A DNA stretch of 37,639 bases from a virus: positions 1 to 37,639 of IMG/VR virus record IMGVR_UViG_3300030098_003377. One strand, given 5' to 3'. A program made the translations under genes and the position numbers. The first letter of the stretch is position 1; each line of letters opens with the position of its first letter. A model generated the notes under the pieces. That model was given only the letters and a program-made list of their open reading frames with translations. It did no database searches and was not told where the DNA came from. This document shows positions 22,638 through 33,213 of the stretch, one piece after another.

Positions 22638-25600
22638 ATGCCACAACAGACAAATTTAAATGTAGCCCCATATTTTGATGATTATGATCCATCCGATGAT
22701 TTTTATCGGGTACTATTTAAACCAGGATATCCTGTTCAAGCAAGAGAATTAACAACTCTTCAATCTATATTACAAAATCAAATTGAAAAATTTGGTCAAC
22801 ATTTCTTTAAAGAAGGTGCAAAGGTAATTCCTGGTAATACTGGATATAATAGACTTTATTATGGAGTTCAAATACAAAATAATTTCCAAGGGGTTCCTGT
22901 ATCTGCATATGCTGATCAATTGATTGGAAATAAAATTACAGGACAAAGATCTGGTGTGAGTGCTGTTGTAGATAGTATTTTGATGCCTGAAGAGTCAGAA
23001 CGTGGCCAACTTACTCTTTATGTTAATTATTTAAATTCAAGTACAGTAAATAATTCTACTCAAACATTTTTTGATGGTGAAGAATTAAAATCCAATACTA
23101 TTATCTCTTCTGGATTATTAGGTAATGCAACAATTTCTGCTGGAGCACCATTTGCTATTACTACAAATGATGGAGCTGCTATAACAGGATCTTCTTTCCA
23201 AATACAAGAAGGTGTTTATTTTGTTCATGGTCAGTTTGTGGGTGTTGCACAAGAAACACTTGTTTTGGATCAATATGGAACAACTCCTAATTATAGAGTT
23301 GGATTATTCGTAGATGAGCAAATAATTAATGCTGATATTGATGAAAGTTTGAATGATAATTCACAGGGGTATAATAATTATGCTGCGCCAGGTGCAGATA
23401 GATTAAAAATTACTTTAAGTTTATTTAAAAAAGATATAGATGATTTTGATGATACAAGTTTTGTAGAATTAGGAACAGTAACTGAGGGTGTATTAAGAGC
23501 TGCTAAAAGCAACAGAGGTGGTAAAGGAAGCAATGCTGGATTGATTGGTGTTGGTGGTGGTGGTGCTGGAGCATGGGATTTAACCGATACTCTTGCAAGA
23601 AGAACTTTTGATGAAAGTGGTAATTATGATGTAAGACCATTTGATATTACTGTTTTAAATTCTTTAAATGATAATATTGGAAATAGAGGAATATACCAAG
23701 CAGGACAATTTACACCTGGAGGTGGAACTCCATCTGATGATTTAGCATTATATAAAATTTCTCCAGGAAAAGCGTATGTAAAAGGATATGAAATTGAAAC
23801 ATTAGATCCTACATTTATTGATTGTCCTAAACCAAGAGATACAAAACTTCAAGAAAATCAGGCAATAATTTATAATACTGGTCCTACTTTTAAATTAAAT
23901 AGTGTTTATAGAACTCCCACTGTAGGTATTGGTAGTACATATATACTAAGTTTGAGAGATCAAAGACAAGGATCTAATCAAGAAAATGCTGCAGGAGATG
24001 AAATAGGATATGCTAGGGTTTATGATTTTAGATTAGAATCTCAAAGTTATAGTTCAACTAATTCAAATCTAGATGAATGGGAACTTGCTTTATATGATGT
24101 ACAAACATTTACTGAAATAAAATTAAATAATCCAATTACTGTATCAGTTCCTGCTATTATCGAAGGAAAACGAAGTGGTGCAAAGGCATTTTTACAAGGA
24201 TCTGTTAGTTCTGGATTGGGAATAACTGTATATGAAACAAGTGGTCAATTTATTAAAAATGAGCAACTTATAATTAATGGAATCAATAATGGAAGAGTTG
24301 CTTTAGGTATAACAGAACATTCTATATCTGATGTAAAATCTGTTTACGGAACTGATGATAATTTAGTTGGTATTAATACTTTTAATGCTAATGTAGTTCC
24401 ATCAGTTCAACAATTTGTTGGAGTAGCAACAGTTGGTATGGTTACTCATTCAAATAATCAATCAATTATTAAGAGTTCTAATCCTAATTTTCCAGGTATT
24501 ACCACTGTCGGTAATTTAATTCAATATAGTGATCTTAATGTTTCTGAAGATCCAATTACGGCTAGGGTTGTAAGTGTTGGATCTTCTCATGTTTATGTTA
24601 CTGGAGTTACTACTGTTACTGGAATAGTTGATGGTACACTTCCAAAAACATCTGTTAAGGATGTAAGTGATTTAAAAGTAATGACAAGTTTATTAGATCC
24701 TTCATCTGATAATACTTTATATACACGTCTTCCAAAGAAAAATGTTGCTGATGTTGATTTAACTTCAGCAAGTATTATTATAAGAAAAACTTTTGATGTT
24801 AGTATTAGTAATGGTCAATTAAATACTCCATTACCTTCTGTAGGATCTAATGAGTCTTTCCAAGCATTCCAACCTAAGAGATATTCATTAATTGGAGCAG
24901 ATGGAACAACTTATGATTTAACAGCCGATCAATTTGATTTTGGGACAGGAAGCACTTGTCAAATTCGTGGATTAAATACTCCATCACAATCAAACAATGG
25001 TGCTACTCTTGTTGCTACAATTAAAAAATCAAAACCAAAAGCAAAAACAAAGATAAACGATAAAATTAAATCTATTGTTATAAATTATTCAAAAAATTCA
25101 GGTTCTGGAATTGGAGCAACAACTTTAAATGATGGTTTAACATATGGAAATTATCCATATGGAACAAGAGTACAGGATGAAGAAATATCATTAAATGTTC
25201 CTGATGTAGTTTGGGTTTATGGTATTTTTGAATCTGCAGATACAAATGATCCATCTGCTCCAAAAGCAAATCTTTCTTCTATTGTTACTCAATCAACTAC
25301 AACAAATGAATTAATACTTGGGGAGCATATGGTAGGACAGGATACCAATTCTGTTGCTGTTGTTGCTGAAAAATTAAGCGATTCTCAAATTGCCTTTGTT
25401 TATGATAATGAAGTTGTTTTTAAAGAAGGTGAAACTGTAGTATTTAAAGAGTCAGGTGCTTCTGCAATTATTTCTACTTTAAACTCTCCTAGTTTTGATA
25501 TATCACCAAATTATACATTTGCTGATGGTGGAGAAGTTACATTTTATAATTATGGAACAATTAGAAAAAAACCAGATGTTGATGTTCCAGAAAAGAAAAT

Positions 25601-28600
25601 AAAAGTTTATTATCAAAGTGGATCTTATGATGATAATGATTCTGGGGATATTACAACTGTAAATTCGTATGATCAGTTTAAGTATGGATTTGATGTTCCA
25701 AGAATTAATGATTCTAGTTGCAGTGATATTATTGATATTAGACCAAGAGTTGTTCCAATTTCATCAGTGGCAGAAGGTGATAGATCTCCATTAGAATTCC
25801 TTGGTAGATCATTTACTGGATCTGGAGATTCTGCACCTAATATTTTAGCATCAGATGAAACTATTTTAATAGATTTTTCATTCTATCTTCCAAGAATTGA
25901 TAGAATATTTTTAAATAAAAATGGAGAATTCCAAGTAAAATTTGGATCTCCTGCTGAAAATCCTAAACAACCAGTTCCTGTAGACGATGCTATAGAAGTA
26001 GCAACAGTAGGTCTTCCAGCATTTTTATATGCAACAAAAGATGCTGCATTACAATTCTTAAATCATCGTAGATATACGATGGGAGATATTAAGAAACTTG
26101 ACCAAAGAATCAAAAATCTTGAATATTATACCAATCTTTCTTTACTTGAAACAAATACTGCGAACTTTTTTGTACCTGATCAAGATGGTTTGAATAGATT
26201 TAAATCTGGATTTTTTGTTGATAATTTTACTGGTTTTGATACTCAAGAACCTGGCCTTAAAATTAATAATAGTATAGACAGAAAACGAAAAGAATTGCGT
26301 CCTAGACACTATACAAATTCAGTTGATTGTATGACTGGTCCTGTTGTTGGTGTTGATCCTGATGATGATCAATCATTTGCTACTCTTGAAGGTGTTAATG
26401 TAAGAAAAAATGCTGACGCAATAACATTAGATTATTCTGAAGTTGAATGGTTAAAACAGAGTTTTGCAACAAGATCTGAGAGTGTTACTCCTTTCTTGAT
26501 TAGTTTCTGGCAAGGAACTATGGAGTTAAATCCTGCATCTGATACATGGGTAGATACTGCAAGATTACAAGCTAAAATTATTCAAACTGAAGGTAATTAT
26601 GCCGCCACTTTGGATAATATGGTTAGAAATGATGGTGTGGATCCTCAGACTGGTATGGGACCTGTTATTTGGAATGCATGGGAAACTACTTGGACAGGAT
26701 CTAGATCTACTGATTTTGAAGGTGCATCAACTACTACTGTAAATGATACAGTAACATGGTCAGAAGGTGGTTGGGTTAATGGTGAACCAGATACTAACCC
26801 TGCTAGATGGGTTACTGCTACTGTAAATACTACAACTAGAAATTGGTTTAGAGAAACCATTCAAACTGGAACAGAAAGTAGAACTGGTCTTAGAACTATT
26901 GTGACTGAAACATTTGATGAACAATCTGTTGGTGATAGAGTTGTTAGTAGAGAGATTGTTCCATTTATGAGATCTCGAAATATTGAATTTGTAGCTAAAA
27001 AAGTTAAACCTTTAACTCAATTATATGGTTTCTTTGATGGTGAAAATGTAACTAAGTATTGTGTTCCTAAATTGATTGAAATAAGTATGAATAGTGGAAC
27101 ATTCCAAGTTGGAGAAACATGTCATGGAACAGTTCCTACTACTGGATTGGGTGGAAGAAATAGAGATAATGTTCCTCAAATTAGATTTAGAGCTGCTCAA
27201 TTAAATCATAAAGAAGGTCCATATAATGTTCCTACAAAAACTTTCCGTGATAATCCTTATACAAATCAAGCATTATCATCCAATTATTCATCAACTTCTG
27301 ATGTATTAAATGTAGATACATATTCTCTATCCAATCAACCAGAAGGTGACTATTTTGGTTATATTGAAGAAGGAATGGTAATTCATGGACATAGGAGTGG
27401 AGCAACTGCAACTGTTACTGGTGTAAAATTACTTTCTGATGTTTCTGCATTCTGTGCAGGTTCATTCTTCCTTCCTAATCCAAATAATATTAATCATCCA
27501 AGATTTGAAACAGGAACTAAAGTTTTCACATTAACAAGTGAGCCTGATAATGATCCAAATAAAGCAACTACTCTTACTGACGAAACATATACTGCTTCTG
27601 GAACATTAGAAACTGTTCAGGAAAATATTCTTTCTATTAGAAATGCTAGAATTGAACAGAGACAAGAGTTTCAAGAGAGAAATGTTGAAGAAAGTCTTGG
27701 AACTACACTTGTTGGACAAGAAACTACTACAACTTCGGGTAATAGAAGAATTAACTCATGGTATGACCCTCTAGCTCAATCATTCTTAGTTGAAGATGAT
27801 AATGGTATTTTTATAACAAAATGTGATGTGTTCTTTAGATCAAAAGATGATATGGATGTTCCTTGTGTCTTCCAGATAAGATCTATGGCTAATGGATTCC
27901 CGACACAACATATTCTTCCATTCTCAGAAATTGTATTAGCACCTGATGATGTTTTAACTTCTGGTGATGGTTCAGTAGCAACAACTGTTAACTTTAGAGC
28001 TCCAGTATACTTAGAAGGTGGAAATACTGAATATGCTATTTGTTTAGCATCCAACTCCACCAAATATAGTGTTTATATTTCTAGAATTGGTGAAACTGAT
28101 CTTTTAACTGATACATTTATATCCAACCAACCTTATTTGGGATCTCTATTTAAGTCGCAAAATGCCTCTACATGGGAACCAAGTCAGTGGGAAGACCTTA
28201 AATTTACTTTATATAGAGCTGAGTTTGAAACTGCTGGAAGTGTTGATTTCTATAATCCACAATTGAGTGAGGGTAATGCTCAAATCCCAACACTTATGCC
28301 CAATTCTCTTTCCATAAGTTCTAGAAAGATTAGAGTTGGTTTAGCGACAACAGTTGCTGATTCTTATGTAGAGGGTAATAGTTTCTCACAGGATGGAACA
28401 AATGCTACAGGTAATCTTGTAGGTGCTGGTGGGTCTGCAACAGGAACATTAAGTATAAGTAATGTTGGTATTGGTTATACTCCATTAGATGGAAATCTAT
28501 CATTTAATAGTGTAAATTTAGTTACTGTTACTGGAAATGGAAGAGGAGCAGTTGCTAATGTTTATGTTGAAAATGGAGTGGCAGCTGCTGCTACTATTAC

Positions 28601-30254
28601 TTCTGGTGGATCTGGATATCAAGTAGGTGATGTTTTGGGAATTACTACTATTGGATTATCCACTGGTGGTAGTGGAACTGTTGGTAGAGATGCTAGATTT
28701 ACTGTTGCTGGTATTGGAATGACAAATGAACTTATTTTAGATAATGTTCAAGGTAATTTTGTGACTGGTGCTGGTAAGACAATGAGATATACTAATAGTG
28801 CTGGTGTAACTACAGAGTTAAACTTCAGTCATGGTGGCAATGTTACTATAAATGCAATTAATGTTGAGCAGGATGGTTTACATATTAAAGTAAATCATAA
28901 GAATCATGGTATGTATTCTACTGATAATAGAGTTATAATTTCAGGGGTTGAATCTGATGTTAAACCAACTAAATTAAGTCTTGCCTTAGATGTTGCTAAT
29001 ACAAATAGCTTTACTGTAGATGATGCAAGTTCCTTTACTAATTTTGAAAATGTTGGAGTTGGAACAACTAATAAAGGATTGGTTAAGATTGGAAATGAAA
29101 TTATTGGGTATACTGCTGTTACTGGTAATGTTATTACAATAGATTCTAGAGGACTTGATCAGGTTGATTATGCAGTTGGAACACCTGTTTCCAAATATGA
29201 ACTTAATGGGGTTTCTTTAGTAAGAATAAATCGAACTCATGGATTAACAACTGCAACAACATTTGATTCTTCTTCAAGTGCTGATAATATTGGTTTTGAT
29301 TATTATAATATCAAACTTGATATGACAGGTGAAAATAATATTGATGGACTAGCACATAATGATACTACTGATAGAAGCACTGATGTTGGATTCCCTAAAT
29401 TATATTCCAATAATACTAAATCGGGAGGTGGTTATAATATAAAAGCCACTCAAAATATGCCTTTCGAGGTTATTGTTCCAGTTGCTCATAATATGACAGT
29501 CACAGGAACTACAATTGGTGCTGAACTAAGAACAACTTCTGCATCAGGAATTGAAGATACTCACATACCTTATATTGATCAAGGATTTGAGTCTGTCACT
29601 ATAGGTGAAACTAATTACATGAGTAGTCCTAGAGCAATTTATTCTAAGGTTAATGAGGATGAAAAATTAGATAATAATGTGGGAAATAAATCTTTACAAA
29701 TGAGAGTAACTCTTGGTACAGTTGATACTAGATTAAGTCCCGTGATAGATTCTCAAAGAGTTAGTGTTATTACCACTTCAAATAGGGTTAATAATGCAAT
29801 TAGCAATTATGCTACAGATGATCGAGTGAAGAGTGTTTTTGATGATCCTACTGCATGTCAATATATTAGTAAGGAAATAAGGTTAGAAAATCCAGCTACT
29901 TCTATAAAGATAATGTTGGCTGGACATATTCATGTTGATGCTAATGTTAGAGCATTTTATGCAATTAGTGATAAGCAAGCATTTGAACCAATTTGGACAC
30001 CTTTCCCTGGATTTAATAATTTAAATAGTAGGGGTGAAATTGTTAATCCTGAAGATAGTGACGGACAATCAGATAAATTTATCCCTAAAGTTAATGATTA
30101 TACATTTGTAGGTGCTGCAATCTTTAGTGATTATACATTTACTGCTGATAATTTACCTGCATTTAGATATTATAGAACTAAGATATTATTGACAAGTAAT
30201 GATCAGGTTTATGTCCCTAGAATAAAGGATTTAAGAGTTATGGCACTTGCTTAA
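22638..30254 (+). CDS. Large baseplate/tail structural protein, DUF4815-like N-terminus (2538 aa)
   Basis: Occupies the place of T4 gp9-gp10-gp11-gp12-wac. The N-terminal 120 residues (YFDDYDPSDDFYRVLFKPG, PVQARELTTLQSILQNQIEKFG, HFFKEGAKVIPG) are typical of the DUF4815-type structural proteins of marine myoviruses. Later landmarks are YTMGDIKKLDQRIKNLEYYTNLSLLE (about 1145-1170), SWYDPLAQSFLVEDDNG (about 1705-1721) and MLAGHIHVDANVRAFYAISD with RYYRTKILL near the end. Residues about 1900-2220 hold GSGY repeats and a GNEIIGYTAVTGN/RG module shared with gp7 and gp15. Probably a baseplate periphery protein to which fibres attach; this is inference from position. No homologues of T4 gp9-gp12 are otherwise seen. 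Confidence 0.8.
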   Translation: MPQQTNLNVAPYFDDYDPSDDFYRVLFKPGYPVQARELTTLQSILQNQIEKFGQHFFKEGAKVIPGNTGYNRLYYGVQIQNNFQGVPVSAYADQLIGNKITGQRSGVSAVVDSILMPEESERGQLTLYVNYLNSSTVNNSTQTFFDGEELKSNTIISSGLLGNATISAGAPFAITTNDGAAITGSSFQIQEGVYFVHGQFVGVAQETLVLDQYGTTPNYRVGLFVDEQIINADIDESLNDNSQGYNNYAAPGADRLKITLSLFKKDIDDFDDTSFVELGTVTEGVLRAAKSNRGGKGSNAGLIGVGGGGAGAWDLTDTLARRTFDESGNYDVRPFDITVLNSLNDNIGNRGIYQAGQFTPGGGTPSDDLALYKISPGKAYVKGYEIETLDPTFIDCPKPRDTKLQENQAIIYNTGPTFKLNSVYRTPTVGIGSTYILSLRDQRQGSNQENAAGDEIGYARVYDFRLESQSYSSTNSNLDEWELALYDVQTFTEIKLNNPITVSVPAIIEGKRSGAKAFLQGSVSSGLGITVYETSGQFIKNEQLIINGINNGRVALGITEHSISDVKSVYGTDDNLVGINTFNANVVPSVQQFVGVATVGMVTHSNNQSIIKSSNPNFPGITTVGNLIQYSDLNVSEDPITARVVSVGSSHVYVTGVTTVTGIVDGTLPKTSVKDVSDLKVMTSLLDPSSDNTLYTRLPKKNVADVDLTSASIIIRKTFDVSISNGQLNTPLPSVGSNESFQAFQPKRYSLIGADGTTYDLTADQFDFGTGSTCQIRGLNTPSQSNNGATLVATIKKSKPKAKTKINDKIKSIVINYSKNSGSGIGATTLNDGLTYGNYPYGTRVQDEEISLNVPDVVWVYGIFESADTNDPSAPKANLSSIVTQSTTTNELILGEHMVGQDTNSVAVVAEKLSDSQIAFVYDNEVVFKEGETVVFKESGASAIISTLNSPSFDISPNYTFADGGEVTFYNYGTIRKKPDVDVPEKKIKVYYQSGSYDDNDSGDITTVNSYDQFKYGFDVPRINDSSCSDIIDIRPRVVPISSVAEGDRSPLEFLGRSFTGSGDSAPNILASDETILIDFSFYLPRIDRIFLNKNGEFQVKFGSPAENPKQPVPVDDAIEVATVGLPAFLYATKDAALQFLNHRRYTMGDIKKLDQRIKNLEYYTNLSLLETNTANFFVPDQDGLNRFKSGFFVDNFTGFDTQEPGLKINNSIDRKRKELRPRHYTNSVDCMTGPVVGVDPDDDQSFATLEGVNVRKNADAITLDYSEVEWLKQSFATRSESVTPFLISFWQGTMELNPASDTWVDTARLQAKIIQTEGNYAATLDNMVRNDGVDPQTGMGPVIWNAWETTWTGSRSTDFEGASTTTVNDTVTWSEGGWVNGEPDTNPARWVTATVNTTTRNWFRETIQTGTESRTGLRTIVTETFDEQSVGDRVVSREIVPFMRSRNIEFVAKKVKPLTQLYGFFDGENVTKYCVPKLIEISMNSGTFQVGETCHGTVPTTGLGGRNRDNVPQIRFRAAQLNHKEGPYNVPTKTFRDNPYTNQALSSNYSSTSDVLNVDTYSLSNQPEGDYFGYIEEGMVIHGHRSGATATVTGVKLLSDVSAFCAGSFFLPNPNNINHPRFETGTKVFTLTSEPDNDPNKATTLTDETYTASGTLETVQENILSIRNARIEQRQEFQERNVEESLGTTLVGQETTTTSGNRRINSWYDPLAQSFLVEDDNGIFITKCDVFFRSKDDMDVPCVFQIRSMANGFPTQHILPFSEIVLAPDDVLTSGDGSVATTVNFRAPVYLEGGNTEYAICLASNSTKYSVYISRIGETDLLTDTFISNQPYLGSLFKSQNASTWEPSQWEDLKFTLYRAEFETAGSVDFYNPQLSEGNAQIPTLMPNSLSISSRKIRVGLATTVADSYVEGNSFSQDGTNATGNLVGAGGSATGTLSISNVGIGYTPLDGNLSFNSVNLVTVTGNGRGAVANVYVENGVAAAATITSGGSGYQVGDVLGITTIGLSTGGSGTVGRDARFTVAGIGMTNELILDNVQGNFVTGAGKTMRYTNSAGVTTELNFSHGGNVTINAINVEQDGLHIKVNHKNHGMYSTDNRVIISGVESDVKPTKLSLALDVANTNSFTVDDASSFTNFENVGVGTTNKGLVKIGNEIIGYTAVTGNVITIDSRGLDQVDYAVGTPVSKYELNGVSLVRINRTHGLTTATTFDSSSSADNIGFDYYNIKLDMTGENNIDGLAHNDTTDRSTDVGFPKLYSNNTKSGGGYNIKATQNMPFEVIVPVAHNMTVTGTTIGAELRTTSASGIEDTHIPYIDQGFESVTIGETNYMSSPRAIYSKVNEDEKLDNNVGNKSLQMRVTLGTVDTRLSPVIDSQRVSVITTSNRVNNAISNYATDDRVKSVFDDPTACQYISKEIRLENPATSIKIMLAGHIHVDANVRAFYAISDKQAFEPIWTPFPGFNNLNSRGEIVNPEDSDGQSDKFIPKVNDYTFVGAAIFSDYTFTADNLPAFRYYRTKILLTSNDQVYVPRIKDLRVMALA

Positions 30255-30255
30255 T

Positions 30256-30480
30256 ATGGAAAAGTATAACATAGAAGGACATGTAGATCTTGCAAGAGAT
30301 CGTCAAACAAGTGCTATAGTGAATGTAAATTCTGTAGATTATCAACATTATGTTGCATCTAGAAATGCAAAAAGATCAAAAAATGAAAGAGTAGATACTA
30401 TGGAAGAAGATCTTGCTAATTTAAAAGGTGAAATTGGTGAAATTAAATCTCTATTAAAGGAATTAGTCAATGGCAAGTAA
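30256..30480 (+). CDS. Small coiled-coil protein (74 aa)
   Basis: Read from ATG 30256, one base after the preceding stop; the frame extends to a TTG at 30247 inside the previous gene, which is less likely. The N-terminal half (NIEGHVDLARDRQTSAIVNVN, QHYVASRNAKR) is polar, and the C-terminal 28 residues (VDTMEEDLANLKGEIGEIKSLL) form a clear heptad coiled coil ending in VNGK. Position between the baseplate and neck genes and the coiled coil suggest a small virion or assembly protein. The next gene starts within its last four codons. Confidence 0.7.
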   Translation: MEKYNIEGHVDLARDRQTSAIVNVNSVDYQHYVASRNAKRSKNERVDTMEEDLANLKGEIGEIKSLLKELVNGK

Positions 30481-30874
30481 AAATCTGACATTTGATCCAA
30501 ATGCAGGAGTCCCATATGCTGCTAATTTAGCACTTTATACAGGAGCAGATTTTAAGGCTACATTTAATGTGGTTGATACTTCTGACGTTGCTTTTGATTT
30601 CCAAGGACTGACAACAACTTCAGTCTGGACTGGATCTTCTCAAATGCAAAAAAGTGCAGGTATTGGTGCTACTACCACACCTTCAGGAACCTTCACTGTA
30701 GGGTTTACAAGTGCTGGTGGGGGTATATTTGAAATATCAATGGGTTCTACTGCTACTAGAGATCTATCTGAAGGTAGATATGAATATAATGTTTTAGTGA
30801 GTTCAGGAGCAACAATTTATAATATAGTAAACGGAAATATATTAGTTCATGCTGGAATTGCTTCCGCACCCTAA
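30470..30874 (+). CDS. Beta-sandwich structural protein (134 aa)
   Basis: Overlaps the previous gene by 11 bases, with AAGGA at 30457-30461 as ribosome site. The pattern LALYTGADFKATFNVVDTSD, then 'FDFQGLTTTSVWTGSSQM', then 'LSEGRYEYNVLVSSGATIYNIVNGNILV' is that of a widespread phage Ig-like/BppU-like sandwich domain found in baseplate and fibre-attachment proteins. I infer a virion role from domain type and position just before the neck genes. No catalytic residues or membrane segments. T4 has no equivalent of this length here. Confidence 0.65.
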   Translation: MASKNLTFDPNAGVPYAANLALYTGADFKATFNVVDTSDVAFDFQGLTTTSVWTGSSQMQKSAGIGATTTPSGTFTVGFTSAGGGIFEISMGSTATRDLSEGRYEYNVLVSSGATIYNIVNGNILVHAGIASAP

Positions 30875-30877
30875 ATA
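30871..30877 (+). promoter_or_regulatory. Late-type promoter box before gp13
   Basis: CTAAATA overlapping the stop codon of the 134-aa gene, 19 bases before the gp13 ATG. The same CCCTAAATATWA context recurs at the gp14/gp15 junction (33184-33194). Confidence 0.5.
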
Positions 30878-30896
30878 TTATAGAGGTAGAGTATAA

Positions 30897-31751
30897 ATGG
30901 CACAACCAGGAAGTAGATCCGAATTCAAACAATACTGCTTAAGGCAATTGGGTGCTCCCGTGCTGGAGATCAATGTTGCTGATGAACAGTGTGAAGATAG
31001 GATTGATGATGCTATTCAGTATTTCCACGAAAGGCATTTTGATGGAGTGGTTAGAACATATCTTAAGTATCAAATAACTCAAGCAGATATTGATAGAGGA
31101 AGAGCCTCTGTTTTAACGGGAAAGAAAAGAACAGGAATAACAACAGAAACTGTAACAGCAGATATTGCAGGAACAGAAACAGATTTTGAATGGTATGAGA
31201 ATAGTAATTATATACCAGTACCATCATCGGTTATTGGAGTAGAAAAGATATTCCGTTTTGGTGGAAGTAATGCAATATCAAATAATATGTTTAGTATTAA
31301 ATATCAGTTATTCTTGAATGATATTGCGTTTAATCTTGGGTATAATGGTCTTTTAAGTTATGCAATGACTCAGACTTATTTGTCTGATATTGATTATCTA
31401 TTAACAACAAGAAAACAAATTAGATTCAATCAAAGACAAGATAGATTGTATCTTGATATTGATTGGTCAGCATGTGAAGTTGATGAGTTTATTGTTCTTG
31501 AATGTTTTAGACTTATGAATCCAAATGATTATACTAGAGTATGGAATGATTCATTCTTAAAGAGATATGCTACTGCTCTTATAAAAAGACAATGGGGGCA
31601 AAATTTATTAAAGTTTCAGGGAGTTAAATTACCTGGTGGAATAGAAATGAATGGAAGACAAATCTATGATGATGCAGAAAAAGATTTAGAAGTCATCAGA
31701 GAACAAATGTCCAATACTTATGAGCTTCCACCTTTGGATATGGTAGGATAA
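30897..31751 (+). CDS. 13: Neck protein gp13 (284 aa)
   Basis: T4 gp13-like neck protein, which with gp14 completes the head before tail joining. The N-terminus SRSEFKQYCLRQLGAPVLEINVADEQ (5-30) matches T4's LKDVILRRLGAPIINVELT, followed by the acidic segment 'CEDRIDDAIQYFHERHFDGVV'. The C-terminal half has 'FLKRYATALIKRQWGQNLLKFQGVKLPGGIEMNGRQI' (about 220-256), matching T4's WATALAKELNGQIL..HQGMMLPGGVTIDGQRL, and an ending DAEKDLEVIREQ...LPPLDMVG. Length is near T4's 309. AGAGGT at about 30882 and a CTAAATA box precede it. Confidence 0.95.
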   Translation: MAQPGSRSEFKQYCLRQLGAPVLEINVADEQCEDRIDDAIQYFHERHFDGVVRTYLKYQITQADIDRGRASVLTGKKRTGITTETVTADIAGTETDFEWYENSNYIPVPSSVIGVEKIFRFGGSNAISNNMFSIKYQLFLNDIAFNLGYNGLLSYAMTQTYLSDIDYLLTTRKQIRFNQRQDRLYLDIDWSACEVDEFIVLECFRLMNPNDYTRVWNDSFLKRYATALIKRQWGQNLLKFQGVKLPGGIEMNGRQIYDDAEKDLEVIREQMSNTYELPPLDMVG

Positions 31752-31755
31752 TGTT

Positions 31756-33189
31756 ATGCTCAATCCATTTTTTCAACAAGGATCCACATCAGAACAGAAC
31801 TTAGTACAAGATTTAATCAATGAACAATTGAGGATGTATGGTGTTGAAATACATTATCTACCTCGAAAATATATGAATGAAAAAACTATAATACGTGAGG
31901 TTGTACAATCTACATTTAATGATTCATATCCATTAGAAGCATATGTAGATAATTTTGATGGATATGCAGAAAATCCTACTTTATTATCAAAGTTTGGTAT
32001 TGAGCAAACCAATGAAGTAACTCTTGTTATTTCTAGAGAAAGATGGGAAACATATATTCAACCATTACTTAAAAACGAATCTAATGTAAAGTTAACTACC
32101 AGACCTAAAGAGGGTGATCTAGTTTATTTTCCATTAGGTGATCGTTTGTTTGAAATTAAATATGTTGAACATGAAAAACCATTTTATCAATTAAAAAAGA
32201 ATTACGTTTATACTCTTAAGTGTGAACTCTTCCGTTACGAAGACGAGATTATCGATACAGGAGTTGCTGAGATTGATGATACTTTAATTGGTGATAATGC
32301 AGATGGAACTTCCGAAGATGGTCTATCAACACTACTTGGATCTTCTCAAACACTTACATTAGTAGGAACAGGAGTAAGTGCATCTGCTGTAATTGGATTT
32401 AATACTGAAGGATCTATTAGGTTAATCACTTTAAGTAATAGGGGTGGTGGATATACTGCTGTTCCTACAATTGGAGTCAGTTCTGCCCCTGCAGGAGGTG
32501 TGACAGGTATTCTTACTGCTACGATGATTAGTGGTATTAATGTATGTAATTTAAATATTAGTGATAATCAGAAATCTGTTCAGCAGGTTGTTATTACAAA
32601 TCCAGGTGCTGGATATACTCTTGCACCTACACTCCAGATCACTGGTGGAGGAGGTTCTGGTGCTGCTGGAACCGTCTTTATAGGTGATGGGGCAGTTGGT
32701 ATAGTAACACTTACTGATGCAGGTTCTGGATACACTACAGCACCAACTGTAACAATTACTGGACCTGTTGGAGTTGGTACAACTGCAACTGCTGAGGCTG
32801 TTGTAAGCACTGCAGGAACAATCACTGCTATCAACATTACTAATGCTGGTGCTGGATATACTTCTAGTCCCACAATTACAATTAGTGATCCTTCATTGGA
32901 TAATAGTGGTAATTACAAGTTTAATGAAATTGTCACTGGATCTATCACAGGAGTTAAGGGTAGAGTCAGAACTTGGAATGCAACTACAAATGTTCTAGAG
33001 GTAGCAAATGTTTCTGGAATGTTCAGTATTGGAGAAAATCTAACTGGTAGCACTTCTGGTGCTGTTCATTCTCTTAGAGTGGTTAGTGAAGATCCACCAG
33101 AGGACGGATTTGCTGATAATGTCAATATAGAATCTGCTGCAGATGATATTTTAGACTTCAGTGAACAGAACCCATTCGGTATTCCCTAA
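31756..33189 (+). CDS. 14: Neck protein gp14 with inserted GxGY repeat domain (477 aa)
   Basis: The N-terminal 180 residues match T4 gp14 (256 aa in total): LINEQLRMYGVEIHYLPRKYM, 'FDGYAENPTLLSKFGIEQTNEVTLVI', 'RPKEGDLVYFPLGDRLFEIKYVE' and 'PFYQL'. Residues about 225-380 are an insert of four repeats of the form NxGxGYTxxPTxxI (GY near 230, 285, 322, 366), followed by a 'GSITGVKGRVRTWNATTNVL' module (about 388-446). The last 14 residues (ILDFSEQNPFGIP) look like the conserved gp14 tail. So a beta-rich domain has been inserted between the neck core and its C-terminus. The ATG is four bases after the gp13 stop. Confidence 0.9.
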   Translation: MLNPFFQQGSTSEQNLVQDLINEQLRMYGVEIHYLPRKYMNEKTIIREVVQSTFNDSYPLEAYVDNFDGYAENPTLLSKFGIEQTNEVTLVISRERWETYIQPLLKNESNVKLTTRPKEGDLVYFPLGDRLFEIKYVEHEKPFYQLKKNYVYTLKCELFRYEDEIIDTGVAEIDDTLIGDNADGTSEDGLSTLLGSSQTLTLVGTGVSASAVIGFNTEGSIRLITLSNRGGGYTAVPTIGVSSAPAGGVTGILTATMISGINVCNLNISDNQKSVQQVVITNPGAGYTLAPTLQITGGGGSGAAGTVFIGDGAVGIVTLTDAGSGYTTAPTVTITGPVGVGTTATAEAVVSTAGTITAINITNAGAGYTSSPTITISDPSLDNSGNYKFNEIVTGSITGVKGRVRTWNATTNVLEVANVSGMFSIGENLTGSTSGAVHSLRVVSEDPPEDGFADNVNIESAADDILDFSEQNPFGIP

Positions 33190-33192
33190 ATA
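33186..33192 (+). promoter_or_regulatory. Late-type promoter box before gp15
   Basis: CTAAATA overlapping the gp14 stop codon, 21 bases before the gp15 ATG, in the same sequence context as the box before gp13. Confidence 0.5.
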
Positions 33193-33213
33193 TAAGATAC
33201 AAGGACTATAACA

